Assembly (NCBI RefSeq): GCF_037975245.1 | Contig: NC_092583.1 | Span: 4,931,264 to 4,995,263, forward strand | Length of the DNA: 64,000 nucleotides | Source: Apostichopus japonicus | Lineage: Eukaryota > Echinodermata > Holothuroidea > Aspidochirotida > Stichopodidae | Reading direction: 5' to 3' | Shown: positions 1 to 18,600 of the stretch, in pieces | How positions within the stretch are numbered: the first letter of the stretch is position 1 | Layout of the letters: each line of letters opens with the position of its first letter | The notes under the pieces: model-generated | Database searches by the model: none | Seen by the model: only the letters and a program-made list of their open reading frames with translations | What the model was told of the DNA's origin: nothing | Made by a program: the position numbers and the translations under genes

Positions 1-600
1 GTTACAATTTAATAATCAATCCTCAGTATTTCCCGAAACACTTTTATTTTATTTGACCTGAAACACTGACTGTGAATCAATGATGTCATTAAGTGAGATA
101 GATTTTTGTTCCTTTGTTACCCCTGTATAACTTCATAAGATTTCATGACTGCTTTGATATGGCCAAATCAACTTCGTACTAATCAGTTGTCTATCTGATT
201 TGGTGGTTAATTATGCCATTTCTGATGGATTTGGCCAGATGAATCATATTTTTATTAATATTTTTCAATACTGATCAATGATTCATAAAACCAGATTAAA
301 GTTTCTGTACTCTAACCTCATTTGTTTTAAATCACTCCAACAACTTGAAATGTATTATAATCAGATAGTCAGTAATTTGATGGTATTCTGTTATAACGAT
401 AACTTAAAGGTTTATAAGGAGCTCGACATGGCCAGATAAATCTTTATTTCCACATCTGGTTTGCCTACAGATCAAGGTATATCTAATGTGATACAGAGGA
501 AGGCTAGAAATGGCCAGATGAGAGCACGTACATTGTAAGTTTTAGTAAATAAAGGAAATCACAGATTGCATTTTCGTACTTCCAACAGAACATTGTAACA
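1..600. other. 5' flank of PP2D1, no gene seen
   Basis: AT-rich sequence without a convincing coding segment. An acceptor-like acag at 561-564 would place a short 5' UTR directly before the ATG at 601, so a non-coding first exon may lie to the left. I see no recognisable promoter motif. Confidence 0.5.
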
Positions 601-2917
601 ATGAGCAGTGACATATCTTCTCTCTCCGATGGTAACAACAGAGATCAGGCTGTTCTTGTCAAGAACCGCAACATAGTCCGAGCTGTAACCCCGGACAGTG
701 TGGTCGAAGAAGAAGTGCATTTTCCAGAGGTCACTGTTAAATGTAGAAAGTGCAAGAGCCCTGTGGCAGTGAAGTACCTGCAAGCGCACCGTGCTTATCA
801 CAATGCTCTGTCTACGATGGAATATTCATCAAAGAAAGTACCGAAGACTACCGCTCTCTTACTGAAAAGACGAAATGCACTCGTGCAGAAATTGAAGAAA
901 GAAGTAGCGGAGAGTGCGACCGCTTCCAGTCGCCTGCAGGCCATTGATGAAGCTTTTGAGTTGCTTAAGTCCTACATTGAAGATACTCACGATGAAAGAT
1001 TTATAGGTAAAAACAACGTGGACCTCGACTGCAGAGCGGTCGGCTTGAGCAGCAGTTCTCCCTGTATTTCATCCGTTGGAATTTGCTGGAGTGAAAATTC
1101 AAGATGGAAACCCACCATGGAAGATACCCGAGTTTTTCAAGATTATTTTGGTAACGATATGAATAAATGTTTCTTCGCCATCTACGACGGTCACAACGGG
1201 CGGTTTGCAGCCGATATGGCAGCCAACGACTTGCATCACCATCTGCTACAAGAGATGTCACAATTCGACCCGTTGACTAAATGTACATGTGCAGTGAACT
1301 TAGCAGGAATGAACGATTTGTCCTGCTACCAAATCGAGAGAGTTCGACCGGTGGTGAGGAAGGACAGTATCAGACACATTCTTCACGCAGAGAGTGTCAA
1401 CATACTTCAGCAGATTATGCACACTTGTTCTGGTCACGTCGAAGATCTAAAAATGGAGAAAGCCGCTGCAGAGAGAGACCGTTCAAAATGTCGAGATCCT
1501 TACGCGGAGAACATGAGCCGTGCGTTTAGAAAGACCTTCATGCTGACCGATCACATCTTGTCCTTTGGTGTTCAGGAACAGTCGAGGGTTAGGTGGAGTG
1601 GTTGCTCCGCCTTGGCGTGTGTTGTGAAAAGTTCAGGTGTCGACGAGGATCCACATACAGACGCAGGTGAGAGGATGCGAGGAACGCAAACAGAGCCACA
1701 AGATGAAACCATAGGGGAGGAGGAGAATAAAGATGAAAACACAGTAACAGAACTTGGAGCAATTTATATCGCAAATGCAGGTGAGATGAATGTTGGCAAG
1801 AGAACTGTCCTGTGGGATACTGTTAGAAATGTAACAATCCAAGGACATTTTCAGTATTAGAGAAAGAAAATAAGGGGTTTTAGTTAGTAGCTATGTTGTT
1901 CTAAAATATCTATGCAAAGATCATAATACTACAGAGTAAATAATGTTTTAATACTAAGGAGTTGGCATACATTACACAATACTAACCAAATACAAATACT
2001 GTAGCAGCTTTAATCGATGTCTTATTAATCAATGTCTTATTAATCAATGTCTTATTAATCGATGTCTTATTAGTTAATGTCTTATTAATTAATTTATCTT
2101 TGGTTTTCCAGGTAATGTCCACGCTGTGCTTTCCAGAGGTGGTCAGGTTCATCAACTTACCAGAGATCACTCGCCAGCTAATAACACCGAGAAGCAGAGA
2201 TTAATAAAGGCCGGTGTCGCCATTCATGCGGGAGGATCTAAGGGTAAAGCTAACGGCGTGCTGGAGGCAACCAGAGGACTAGGTAACCACGGCGATCCCG
2301 TCCTGAAAAGTGCCATTTTGTGCGAACCTTACACCATGAGTACGAAGATAGATCAGTTTGCAGAGTTTTTAATCCTAGCCACGAATGGACTCTGGGAAGT
2401 AGTCACAAATGAAGAGGCTGTCGAACTAGTACAACAGGTAATTCACGACGAACAGCAGAACAAGGAAGTGGAAGATCGAATACAGCAGAGACGCGACGAC
2501 TTTGATGAGCTGGTCATTTCTCAGGTAAACATCACTGCTGAGGATGACTTGGATAATTCTTCTCTCCGTGATGGACAAGTGACCTTTAGAAGCCAGGATG
2601 ATAGTTTGGCGGGAGATGAGATAGTCTGGAGGGAAGATGATGTTATGAGCCAAAGAACAGACTTTGAGAGCATGATCTCCGCTCTTCTCGAAAACGACGA
2701 CGGAAACGAAGCCGATATAGAGACGGTTACTGAAATGCACACAATCTATGCCAAATCCCAGCTGTCAGAGAAACCCTCTGAAGAAGAGAGGGTGCGTTCC
2801 TTGGCCGAGACGGCTAGTAAGAGACTGGTACAGGCAGCCATCTTGGCAGGGGCAAAGGATAATATAACAGTAATGGTCATTCTATTACCTGGCTTTAGCT
2901 CTGACAGTACTGATTAA
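601..2917 (+). CDS. PP2D1: PP2C-like domain-containing protein (PP2D1-like), probable pseudophosphatase
   Basis: Two coding exons, 601-1780 and 2112-2917, joined by a GT-AG intron, encode 661 residues; human PP2D1 is about 630. The N-terminus has a zinc-finger-like C48-x2-C51-x11-H63-x3-H67. The PP2C fold follows: MEDTRVF (M173-E174-D175), FFAIYDGHNG with D196-G197, ANAGNVHAVLSRGG across the splice junction, LGNHGD (D455), LILATNGLWEV with N485, and DNITVMVI (D643-N644). In active PP2C enzymes the third-metal GDSR motif and the Asp of the DGxW motif bind metal. Here they read GNVH and NGLW, so catalysis is doubtful. The insert between DGHNG and the intron is longer than in canonical PP2Cs. 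The gene faces RAB5 tail to tail, the arrangement I recall from vertebrates. Family assignment rests on motif order, length and neighbours. Confidence 0.88.
2011..2092. repeat. 15-bp tandem repeat in PP2D1 intron
   Basis: About five copies of a 15-bp unit (cttattaatcaatgt and variants) lie just upstream of the acceptor of PP2D1 coding exon 2. They end about 15 nt before the acceptor AG. Confidence 0.85.
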
Positions 2918-5900
2918 ATTCATGTATTGATTTAATTGATATTGTGTCATGTAACTTGAAAAGGTAAATACATGGATTATGATGATTGGAACAATCAGTG
3001 AAATAAGAAATTTTGTAGACAGACAATTTCCAAAATAAGAATTCATTAAGAATTTTTCAATAATTTAAACAATATTTATAAGATTTTATCTGCTCTGAAC
3101 AGTGGACAAGTCACCTGAACATGAAACCCTCTGACTTTAATAACCAAAGTTTTTTTTCCTACTGTACTTGCTGGAATTGTAGATAACAACCAGATTTGTT
3201 AACTAATACCTCACAGGTTTGAATTAGATCAGGTTTTAGTCTGTTGATGGTTACTATTAGCCATGGCTCTAGTGCATGAGGATGTGGTGATGACTGGAAT
3301 TGTGAATTTTATACTAATAAGGAGAGGGGGTGGTGGGGCAGGGGCCTGGGGGATATTCCTGACTAATTTTGTCGTTTGATATTTTATTCCTTGCTGAAGA
3401 TAATGGCATATGTAGCTGTGTGTGTTTGGAAACTTTGTAATTTGGTTCCACCTCAGTGAAAACAAGAACCCTTGAATGTGGAAAATAAATTTGGGCAAAA
3501 GTTTCACTGAGCATTTTGACTTTCTGGTGTCATCATAGTTTATATAAAGTATACATGGGTGATACTGAATGCAAAGCCTCAAGTCCTTTTGTTTGTATTA
3601 TGTAACAGTTGCTGCCATGTCAATATGTTCTATACAGTATAGGCTTTCAGACCTCAAGTTGTACGCTATCAAACAAGTGATGCATGAATTTGAAACGGAT
3701 AACTGTCGGTTACAATATAGAGTGTTGGAACAAAATATTTATATAATAAATATATAATATTGGGGTCACAAAACTACTTTTCTTAGTACAAACAAATTTT
3801 TGGATAAAAAAATTGCTCAGAATTTTTTCTTTTTGTTGGAACATATCGATGTCAGAACATAGAGATGTAACCGTAAATTCAGCTTTTGGTAGGGTAACAT
3901 TATCTCTGCATTCTGCTAACCTATGACAACAGCCTGCTGTAGACATCACAATCAAAGAAACCAGCACAGAAGTAGCCCTTTACCTATTGTTTTATTTGGA
4001 TTTTTTTTCTGGGGTCCACACAGACCCCATATGAACATCTTTAATAGCCAGACCAACTTCAATACATGATTCATTATACTTATAAATTATTACACATGTA
4101 TAATACAGAGTATTTTCAGGGGAAAATGTTACCTTTGTACAACCTTTTCTGGGCATGTTAACAATAAGTGCTTAGCAAATTGTGCACGCAACACTGCAAT
4201 GATCAAGAAACGATTAGACCGATGGATAGGATTATTTTACCTTGTTATGAACTCAACCGAGAAAAAAACAAAACAAAAATAAACCACGCAGCTTCTGTGA
4301 CGTGTTGAACAATTGGCTTAGGGAAGAAGAAAGGTCTTGATGTATAATATAAAGCGGTTAATGGCAAAAGTGTCCTTTATGAAAGAAAAAATTATCTATC
4401 TTCACACACATTTACAAATTCACCTTTGATCTGAACAAGGGATTTCTTGATAGTTCTCATTCATTAATCAAAGAATTTGATGCATTAAAGCTATGGGCTC
4501 AAAGGATGTATCTACAAAGAAAGTGCTTTTTCTAAAAAAAAAATTCAAAAGCTCCACAGGGAAATGGCAACTGGGTACAGCGAACAAAGGAAAGATTTTT
4601 AAGCGGGTAACGATTATGGTTTTGCAACAATTCACCAAGATAACAAACTTATAAGACTTTTGTAACATTCTTAAAATTGTCTGATTAGAAGCAATTGTTA
4701 CTATTACTCCACACATAAATGCACAGAGAAAGAAGTATGCTGCATATAAATTAAACCTCCAGAACAAGCCATTCCATTTCAAATTGGCTTATCTATGCTT
4801 TTCCCTAATCAACATTCCATGAGTGGCACCTTTAAACTGCTTTTAGTCATTCCTTCATGCACTTTGTTACCACCAATTTCATGCCTTATGTTTACTATTT
4901 ATCTGTAACTAACTTCATACTGCGGTGTAAAGAAGGTAGTAAGCTCTGGATTATGACACATGACATGGTGCTAACAGCCTCAAACTCATACTTGTAAATT
5001 AGACGAAGCTATTAATGCTAAAAAATATGAATTTTTAAGGGAAAACATAATTACTTCATCTACATGGATATTATTTTGGTTCAATGTTCATCTTGCCCTC
5101 TCCATGGTACATCACTGGTCACTTAAGCCTCGTTAGAGCAGTTTAAAAGATAAATACTAGAACATCACAGGGATTCCTGTAAGATTTGGACAGACAAAAG
5201 TCAACACACGATACACAGATCTGAGTTGTAATTTCTTTAATAACAGCAAAACCATGATTACTGAAATTTCAAGTGTACAGTCTTTTCCATTCAATTAATG
5301 CTTGTCAATGTTAGAAAACACAACATGTGTTATTCAAAAGTGGCATAGTAAAGTTGGCTCAAAGAAATGTGCAAAGAAGCTTTAAAGTTAGCTAATGGTA
5401 CACTCAAACTCCTGTACTCAAACTGGACAGATTGATGCAACAGTGAAAATTTTTACATTTTTTTTTCACAGATCATAGCAGTATGATAGGCATGCCTGTG
5501 TAAAACCAGAACCAAGAGTACAGGTTTGTACAGGAATAGAGACAGAAAAACCTCTTGAGAAGCTTGAAAAATGTCTCGGCAGATATTTATACCGTGTCTA
5601 TTTACATTGTGTAGCTATCATTTCATTGCACAGTACCAATTTACAGGGTTCCTGTACAGTGTGTGAGCAACTTGTATGGTCAAGTTTGTCCAACTTTCCT
5701 ACCAACCTTACCCAGTTAAAATGTGAATACCAGAAGAGATTGCATCTCTTTGCCAGCGGTTCTACAAACTTCACAAACCAATATCTTAAGTGTGCTTTGA
5801 TTTACCATGCAAACAAGAAAGGTGACATCACCATCCAATTTAAATTTCAAGTTACTGCTACACAGCTTTTGTTGAATTAGGAACATGGGTGAATAATATC

Positions 5901-7907
5901 AGTAGTTTGCAAATTAGCATAGCATACGAACTACTTCATATAACCAAACAATTCGGCATCACACTAAAATCCACCAAGTGAAATATTAACACAGTCCCTC
6001 GTAATAGGGTGTCACATCGATTAAACATTGGTCCTACCAGCTGATCTGCAGACATAAGTAAAAGTTCCTCCTTCACAATATCGTGAAGGAATATATTTCT
6101 GGAATCTTCATGTTCCAATAAAGAGGTATTTCCATATTATAGTTTCCCTGTGTAAGTATTACTTCTCACGACCACAACTTTCTTTTTCTCTGTTAAATGA
6201 ATAAATGATTTTTACTTTACTTTGTTTAAGTATGATACACGGTATACAAAGGAATAATGTTACATTATTTTCGAAGGAGGAGAAAACTGGGCGTTGCACC
6301 TACCAGCAGCGTTACTTTGTAAAATACTAAACAATGCAAAAGGAAACAAAAAAGTGAAAATGGAAATGTCATCAACATGAACAGAGTGCCTTGGCAGATC
6401 TAGTCCGATATTACAAGGGTTTTAATACCTATTGTCTTATTACTCTATGACCTCTGACATGTAAGGGGGGGTTCTGTAACAAACATATCTTAACAAATAA
6501 GTACAACTACTGTATGTCCATGAAACCTGCTACTTGTCATCTTAAAATATTACCATATCCTTGTTACATGATGTACTTATTAAAGTATTCTACCAATATT
6601 GCAAGTGTCTCCCATAACACTAGTACAACCATTGTGCCAGCACTAACTGACCTTGAGTTTACTCCATTCAGCAAGGTATGACCCTCTTTTCTGCTGACAT
6701 GGAACTTAGTGATAACAAACAAATAACTAACATTTGGCTGAAAAGCCTTTATAAAGAAAAGTCACGTTTGCTGCAAGTAGCAAATGTCCTGACATCGTAC
6801 CACAAAAAATAAGAACCTGTATCGTTTCGTTTTCACCATTTGCGGAATGTATGAAAAATGAAACGAGCTGGTAATGCTTTTCTTCTCAAATCTGGTTGCA
6901 ATTTGTATCAGGATTATCTGCTAGGTTACAGTATTTATTATGATTTCAATATTTTATATATATGTATTTAAATACTTAATAGCAAACATGTGCTTCCTGA
7001 CCTTGTACAATAGGATGAAGGATACTTCCTACATATGGTACTCCCTTGTTGTTCAGAATTGTTAACGTTATAGGTCTGTGTTGAAAATGTGACATTACAT
7101 GGATATAAAAGCACTTGTTGTTGCTTCTTTCAACACTCATCAGAATGTCCAAACCTACGCAACAACGACATGTACAGCCACCTACTATCCTACCCCTTCC
7201 CCAATTTGGAAATGCATCAGTTGAATCAAAGTACATCAGAGACAGTTAGGACAGCACATGTTTCTCATTTGTTTACAACGTAACAAGTGGATATGCGGTT
7301 AAGGATCACTCCATACACATCTTCAAATTAAGTTAAAAACTCTCAAATCTAATGTCACTTGTATAGTGTGAAAAAATTGAGCCCAGGGGTTAGTTACTGG
7401 TTTATAAAAAAAAAACAGGGAAAAAAAAATTAATGATTATCCCTGCTGGCATATTGATTTCATTTATCATCTAATAAGTTAATGATTTAAAGAGGAACTA
7501 CTTTGTTAGTTACAAATGCAAACACAGAACTATGTAACTGTAAATGTCAATTCATTCGCGATAACTGTTATCCATACCAGTCAGTGGTAAACTGATGTCC
7601 GTATCTTTAACGGAAAGCTACATATGACCATCCATGAATCCATGAATCTGCACTTGTCACCAATCCATCTACTGGTAAAATTTGGGTCCTCCTAGTGTTA
7701 CAGACATGGTCCCCTTCTCTGTCAATCTGTACAACTGGTTTTTCCTCGTATCTCTGCACCAGAACCACAGAAATTAATGTCAGCTTTAAAATACAATTTG
7801 TTTAAATTGACCTCTTAGAATAGAAAGTTTTTAAGACCAGGGATTGCAATAGAGTTTGGTTGCCCAGTGGATGTGGAAAACAATGTAAGGCTGAGCATTC
7901 TCTGACC
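2918..7907. other. Convergent PP2D1/RAB5 3' region, no gene
   Basis: Five kilobases between the stop codons of two converging genes. No open frame shows family resemblance or splice support. It probably holds both 3' UTRs; RAB5A mRNAs often have long ones. Several TTTATT strings could act as RAB5 poly(A) signals on the minus strand, but I cannot choose one. A short hairpin (ggggtc cacaca gacccc) lies near 4012-4029. Confidence 0.5.
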
Positions 7908-12627
<4,720 letters not shown>

Positions 12628-15614
12628 GATTGTCTCTGATTTTGTTTACTTTGTTTTCTACTTATCGTTCCAAATCATGCACCCAAATGTGCAATGAATA
12701 ACACAATCCGTCTCTGACAGGGAAGCACCTCATTCACCACCTCCGATAAAAATCCTCTCCATAGACCAATAGCAGATCTACTTGGATACCATCACTTTTG
12801 ACCAACGTAAAACTGTAAAGAAAGTAGTATATGATAGTATGATAGTGGTTGTAAGCTATTAGGCTGCAAGATTTGGTGACTGACAGTAAAGAAGCAGGTA
12901 TAACCTACTTGATAATGGCTTTCAATGAATACTTCAAAAGGTGGGTTGACTAAAGATACGAAAGAGGCAAGGGAACAAATTTACTGGTGTCAGCCAACTT
13001 CATAGGGTAACTTTTGAACAAATCACAAAGTCATCTTGGACAAAGGCCTGTTAAAATTCAACCTTGTAGATACTCTTGTGAGTCTGAAATGCATTATAAC
13101 AAATCTGTTGATTCAGCCCTGGCACCTTTTCCAAGAGGTACTTCAGGGGGGTAATCTTGGCACCAGATCTGGTTGAAGGAAGTCACAATAGTACACAAAT
13201 AAATACAGATATCCTGAGGAAATGCTACGGAGACCTACAGGAAATTGCCTTTTAAAGGTTTTGTTGAAATTTCTAATTCACATATGAAGCCACACCAACT
13301 ATCTATGTTTGGATACAAGTGTTGAGGGGATGCGGGTTTTGCCATAGCTGGGAGAACCTTAACTTGTGGATTCAGAGAAAAGCAATGCTATAAAATACTG
13401 AAATATTTCTGTGTGTCACATTGCCAAACACTGGCACCAGCAAGTAAAACAAATGACAATTGAGTGAAATAACATATAATAAGGTGGGCCTAACGTTTAT
13501 CTGATCAGTGTGTACTGTCTTACAATGCACTCCAGAATACATTCAGAACATTCCAGACAAACCATCCAAGGTAAGGGATGACAAACAGAAAATGGTATTG
13601 ACGAGGCCGCAAACTTTATCCACTGTGAAGTTTTGCATAGTGTACTCTATATGCCTTGATTTGCAGTTTGGTTTCTTAGTGCTATACAACCAAGGATTCT
13701 CTTGTTACTATTACCTTGTTACATCATTAAGGGCTAGTGATTTGTTGAAATTTTCTGGGTTTAATTGCAGAATACATGCAACACAAAGCTACATGCTGTA
13801 GCTGGCTACACCATCGCACTCCTGACGGTGAAGCCACAAGAGTATAATACATCAAGCTTAGTTTATTTTGGGCATTTCTCCTCATATTGAACTTCCCTAT
13901 GCATAATTTGTAGCCACAACAGTATAATACATTGAATTGAGTTAAGCATTTCTCTGTGCATTACTAGACTCTCAAGGCTATACGCACACCAAAGCCACTG
14001 TGTTAAGAGTGTTGCTTCTAAGTTGCGGGGTATTCTGCAAAAACTCCATTTTCCATATGTAACAAATGCTTTAGAAACTTCTGCAACCACAACAAAAGAT
14101 AGTTTCTTTATCTCGCACTGATGATAGGCTTGTATATATGTTGGGTCAGAAAATAGCACTAGGCTAAGTATTACTATTAGGCCTAACTAGTACTAGGGAC
14201 CCCCACCCTAACTCTTTATGCCTAGCCTAATACAAATCAATACCAGCATTAACATAACAAAAATAACAATAAATATGTGACATTAGTCTAGTAGGCCTAG
14301 GCGGGTCAAGTTTAACTTGGAAAAAACTCTTAGCATTAACACTAGGTTAGATATGACTAAGCAGTCGGCCTAACTTGGGCTAGGCTAGACCTAACCCAAG
14401 TTAGCCATTGCTCCTAACCACGGCCCACAGAAATGTTGATATTGTCTTATCCTTGGCTGCAGGGAGGTCAAAAGTCTTGTTAAAACATAGTCTGGTCAAA
14501 ATTGCATACGATTCTTCATTTCGTAAATGTATTTCTACTGAAGTGAACCTAGGTATGGAGTGGGCAGTATTGGCCTATCCCAAGATACTGTGTCAAAGGC
14601 TAGGCTAACTTAACGTTACAATACTTTGTGTAGCACTATGAAAGCAGGCAATGAGAAAGCACTACTTCCTATCGCTCTCCTGTAGCCTAAAGTGCAACGT
14701 AATACAACCACTAACAATAATGGCGAGCCTATCATTACGTTATTGGATATTACAATATGATATTCGACAAACTTTATGTATACGAAATGCTCGGGATGAT
14801 GCATGGAAAGTGCATACATTCGCTCACTTGCTACGAAAGAAGGAGGACGGTAGTTTGTTACAGAACAATAATATCTTGGAATCTATGTTTTGATCAAAAT
14901 TGAATTACGGAAGATCGCACAGTAGCCCTTACGTTCAGCCTGAGAAACCCGACAGATATGACATCATGGGGGAGGATCCATCAATCCTTACTTCGGAGTT
15001 CCCCACAGTAGTTTGCAGGAATCAATGTCGTAGTGAACTTTGAACCACGTACTGTAATTGTTATGAGTGTATTCTTTTTCTCAATTTATTAAAAAATTTC
15101 GATTGATAAAATCTTCAAATGAATTTTTATTTAAAGTTTTAAAAATATTTCCATATTTTTATATAGTTTTACAGAGTTTCTTGTTATTTTTCTGTACTAT
15201 TTGATCTTTCAGCATTGAACCCTTAGCAACCGTACAGCTGGTAAACAATTTCACGAAAGTACGATATTACTAGATGGCGCTGGTATTGGATGCGCTATAT
15301 ATATGATACAGATCCGAAAGTTTGAAATGTAATGAATGATACCTTGTGTATTACTATATTCACCGACTAAACTAAGAAGCTACCTTCGTGTTTAAGTCTC
15401 ACGCAGTAACGTATGCTAGTCGCAAATTGTTCATTGACCAAATCCCACTTCAGATAGCATATCGTATAAAGCCTAAGGTAACCAAGGCTTAAGTTAAGCT
15501 AGTTAGGTTAGGCCCTACCCCTTTGGCAAACAAACCCTGCCCTAGGCCAAGTTAGGTCTGTCCTAAAAAGTATCGTCATCTTTTGTTTAACAGTTAGCCT
15601 TATCATACTTCAAG
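12628..15614. other. Divergent RAB5/EFHB upstream region
   Basis: Three kilobases between the first coding exons of two head-to-head genes. It should contain the RAB5 5' UTR or promoter and the EFHB promoter. Several tracts rich in cctaggcc/taggcctaac occur at 14160-14420 and 15470-15560. A CRE-like tgacatca sits near 14960. No ORF here is credible. Confidence 0.5.
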
Positions 15615-18600
15615 ATGACAGAAATTATGTCAAATTCAAAGAATACAGCCTCTTCAGATGGTTCATCATCTCCCAACATTGCAAGTAACTATGGAAAGTA
15701 CCGTGATCGAAATCAAGATATGGTAGCGGTGAGTAGCCTAACTTAGTAACATAAGGCATGAGTTACATCCTTGACTTGGCTTCTTTCTACTATCCTAATA
15801 CATTTCTTGGCTATACGTTATGCTGATTGATATTTGCTTCGTTTAACATAGACCTGCTGATGCAATATGATGGTAGGGGCCTAGGCTTATACGTTAAATT
15901 CTCGATAGTACGGGCATTAAATTAATGTTCATTTAAAGGATAGGCCTCGGCCTTGCGGTAATTACAATTGAATTTAGTGTCTACCACCATGGTGGATTGG
16001 CTCGAAACCTATGGCGGTATCCACCGAATTTTGAAGTCATTCATGCAAAGATAATGATTAATGTTATCTGTTTTTTATAAATGTTGCAAAGGGAAAAACC
16101 GGTGTAACTAAAACGAATGACAATTGCGTTACACATAACGAATGACAATATGTTGTACACACTAAAAAAATGCTTTGACTAAAACGAATGACAGTACGTA
16201 ATGACAACACAGACATTTTGCTTCAACCGGATATCACAGTTCAGACTTCGTGGGTATCTAGATCTAGTAAAGTACGGACAAGATAAAAACGCACCTTATA
16301 GTCTGATTTTGAAAAGTAAATTTAGCGTCATTTTTCCGATATTAATTGTTAGAAACTAACAATACTATATATAATCAATTGAAACGGCGTTATATTTAGT
16401 TATCTTTCTTTATAAATCTAAAGAGGTAAAAAGCACAGCACTCAAGCGCATTCTCACACAAAACTTTCCCTGTGGTTTCTATCCGTAAATTACACCAAAA
16501 CCCTGCAACCACGTTATATGCGATTTTCCTCATATCATTTTTGCCCAGAAACCAATTGGTAACCGCATTTACTCCACTCCGTTAATCATTCTATCTCTTC
16601 TCAATACTGTCCTTCGTTGTCATTCGGTGTCATTCGCTGTCATTCGCAAATGATAATTAACCCTGTACAAAGTCAATTGTCATTCGGTCATTCGCTGTCA
16701 TTCGTTTTAGTTTGTCCCGGGAAAAACATGGGATACATTTTGCCCCTAACTCGGGCAACAGGGTTTCAGAGGAATTCAAAGTCATTAACACACTGCAGAT
16801 ATTTTATTTTTGTGTTCAATACATACTATAAATGTCGTAAAAGGAAAACATCGGGTACATTTTACACATAACTCAGGCAAACAAGGCTTCGGAGGAATTT
16901 TAAAGCTATCCCCACAGATATTTTATTAATGTAATCAACATATGTTTTAAATGTTGCTAATGGAAAAACATGGGTAACATTTTACATTTATATTTCTAAC
17001 CTACATACTAACTTTACTCCTTCCCACAATTATGTGCTTTTTCCGCCATAGAATTTTGAAAAAGTACTTTACCACCATGGGAGTAACATAGCGAAAGTTA
17101 CTCTTTCTATGCCGAAAGAGCACATTATTTATGGCAGAAAATACCGATGGTAGTTCTATACTAAAGCTATTTGACTGTATCATTCAGCTAAATGGGTGAA
17201 TAACTCACAAAAATTTCTCAAAAGACAAAATCCTTGTTTCACTGTGGAAATTTGGACCTTTCTAAATAAGGTTTTGTAGCTTCAAATTGCATTTGAAATT
17301 ATGGTTTACAGTTTGACTTACGAACACAGCAACAGTGTCTATTAAGTATTTAGTGCAGTTCTACATATGTATGCCTCGGGGACACGCAAAGTTAACGCAT
17401 CCCAGCCTTTATCTGTCGGACACCAATTTCTGAGTGTGTGTTAAAACTACATCACAATTATATGTTTTTTTTTCCCCATTTTCTCATCACTAAAACATGG
17501 ACATGTTTTGAAAGATCTCTTATCCTTGCTTATAATGCTATATAATTACGGATGAACTTGTTTGTCCTATAGGCTAGACCTTTAGTTAGGCAGTAGGATT
17601 AGTGGATTACAATTTTGTTACAATTAAGTTACAATTTTGGCATTAAATGTGCAAATATATCATTCCCTTTGTTAGTCGTAATAATCACTATTAGTCTTTG
17701 TTTTATATGTATATACGATATGTTTTACAAATTTTATGAAGAGAATTTTCTTTGCAGCCTTGGTAGTCCTAGAACTTACATTAATGTTTGTTTTCATTAT
17801 GTTCCAGGCCGGTAAATTGATTACAATGCCAGGGGAAACTGCAAGAGACTGTTTGAATGTGCCAAGGGTAAGCATGCAGATGTACATGTATTCATTTGTG
17901 TAATATTCTGTTAAATTATCATTTATTTTAAGTAAAGTGTAAAGTGGGCAAAGAAATCTTTAGACTGCTTCAGACTGAAAGCCTTTCAAAAACTTGAACA
18001 TTTCCATTGTAGGGTAACTTTTAAGCAAACTGTGTACATTTCCATGTCTTAACGTCCTTTGTTATTATTTCTCTTTCTTTAGGTACAGACACCTGATGTT
18101 GTGAAGAAGTTTAGAAATTTCACCCAGTCAGAACCCCAGGAGAGAAGAGTCTTTTACGGCCGAGCTGCAGACCCAGATGTAGCTTCTTCTATCTTACATG
18201 GAGTCACCACTACTAGTTCACAAAATGTTAGTAATAACTAAGTTTGATGTGTTTATTCGAGCTTTCCTTCTTAGTTCCCAGGTCTTGTGTAAAAGCACAC
18301 GTCTTTGTAAGAAAAGGCCTTTAGCACCATGTGGCTCAAGGCAAAGCAAACCTTGACTGACTACCATCATTAATTTCATATTTGTTATAGAGCTGAGAAA
18401 TACAGCTATACATTTTAGAGATATTAAATTTATAGCTTTATTTATTAAGAAAATGAGAATGGAAAAGCAAAGGTGATTACCCTAAAAGATTTGTTTAACC
18501 CTGTGACAATGTGTATATATTGGCAGCACTATGATATAACTATCATAGTACTACTGTGGTATTACCCTGTGACAATGTATATATTGACAGCACTATGATA

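Noticed and set aside
15190..15250. RFX X-box for ciliary EFHB (ccttagcaacc)
   Set aside because: Only one half-site fits; the second half has several mismatches.
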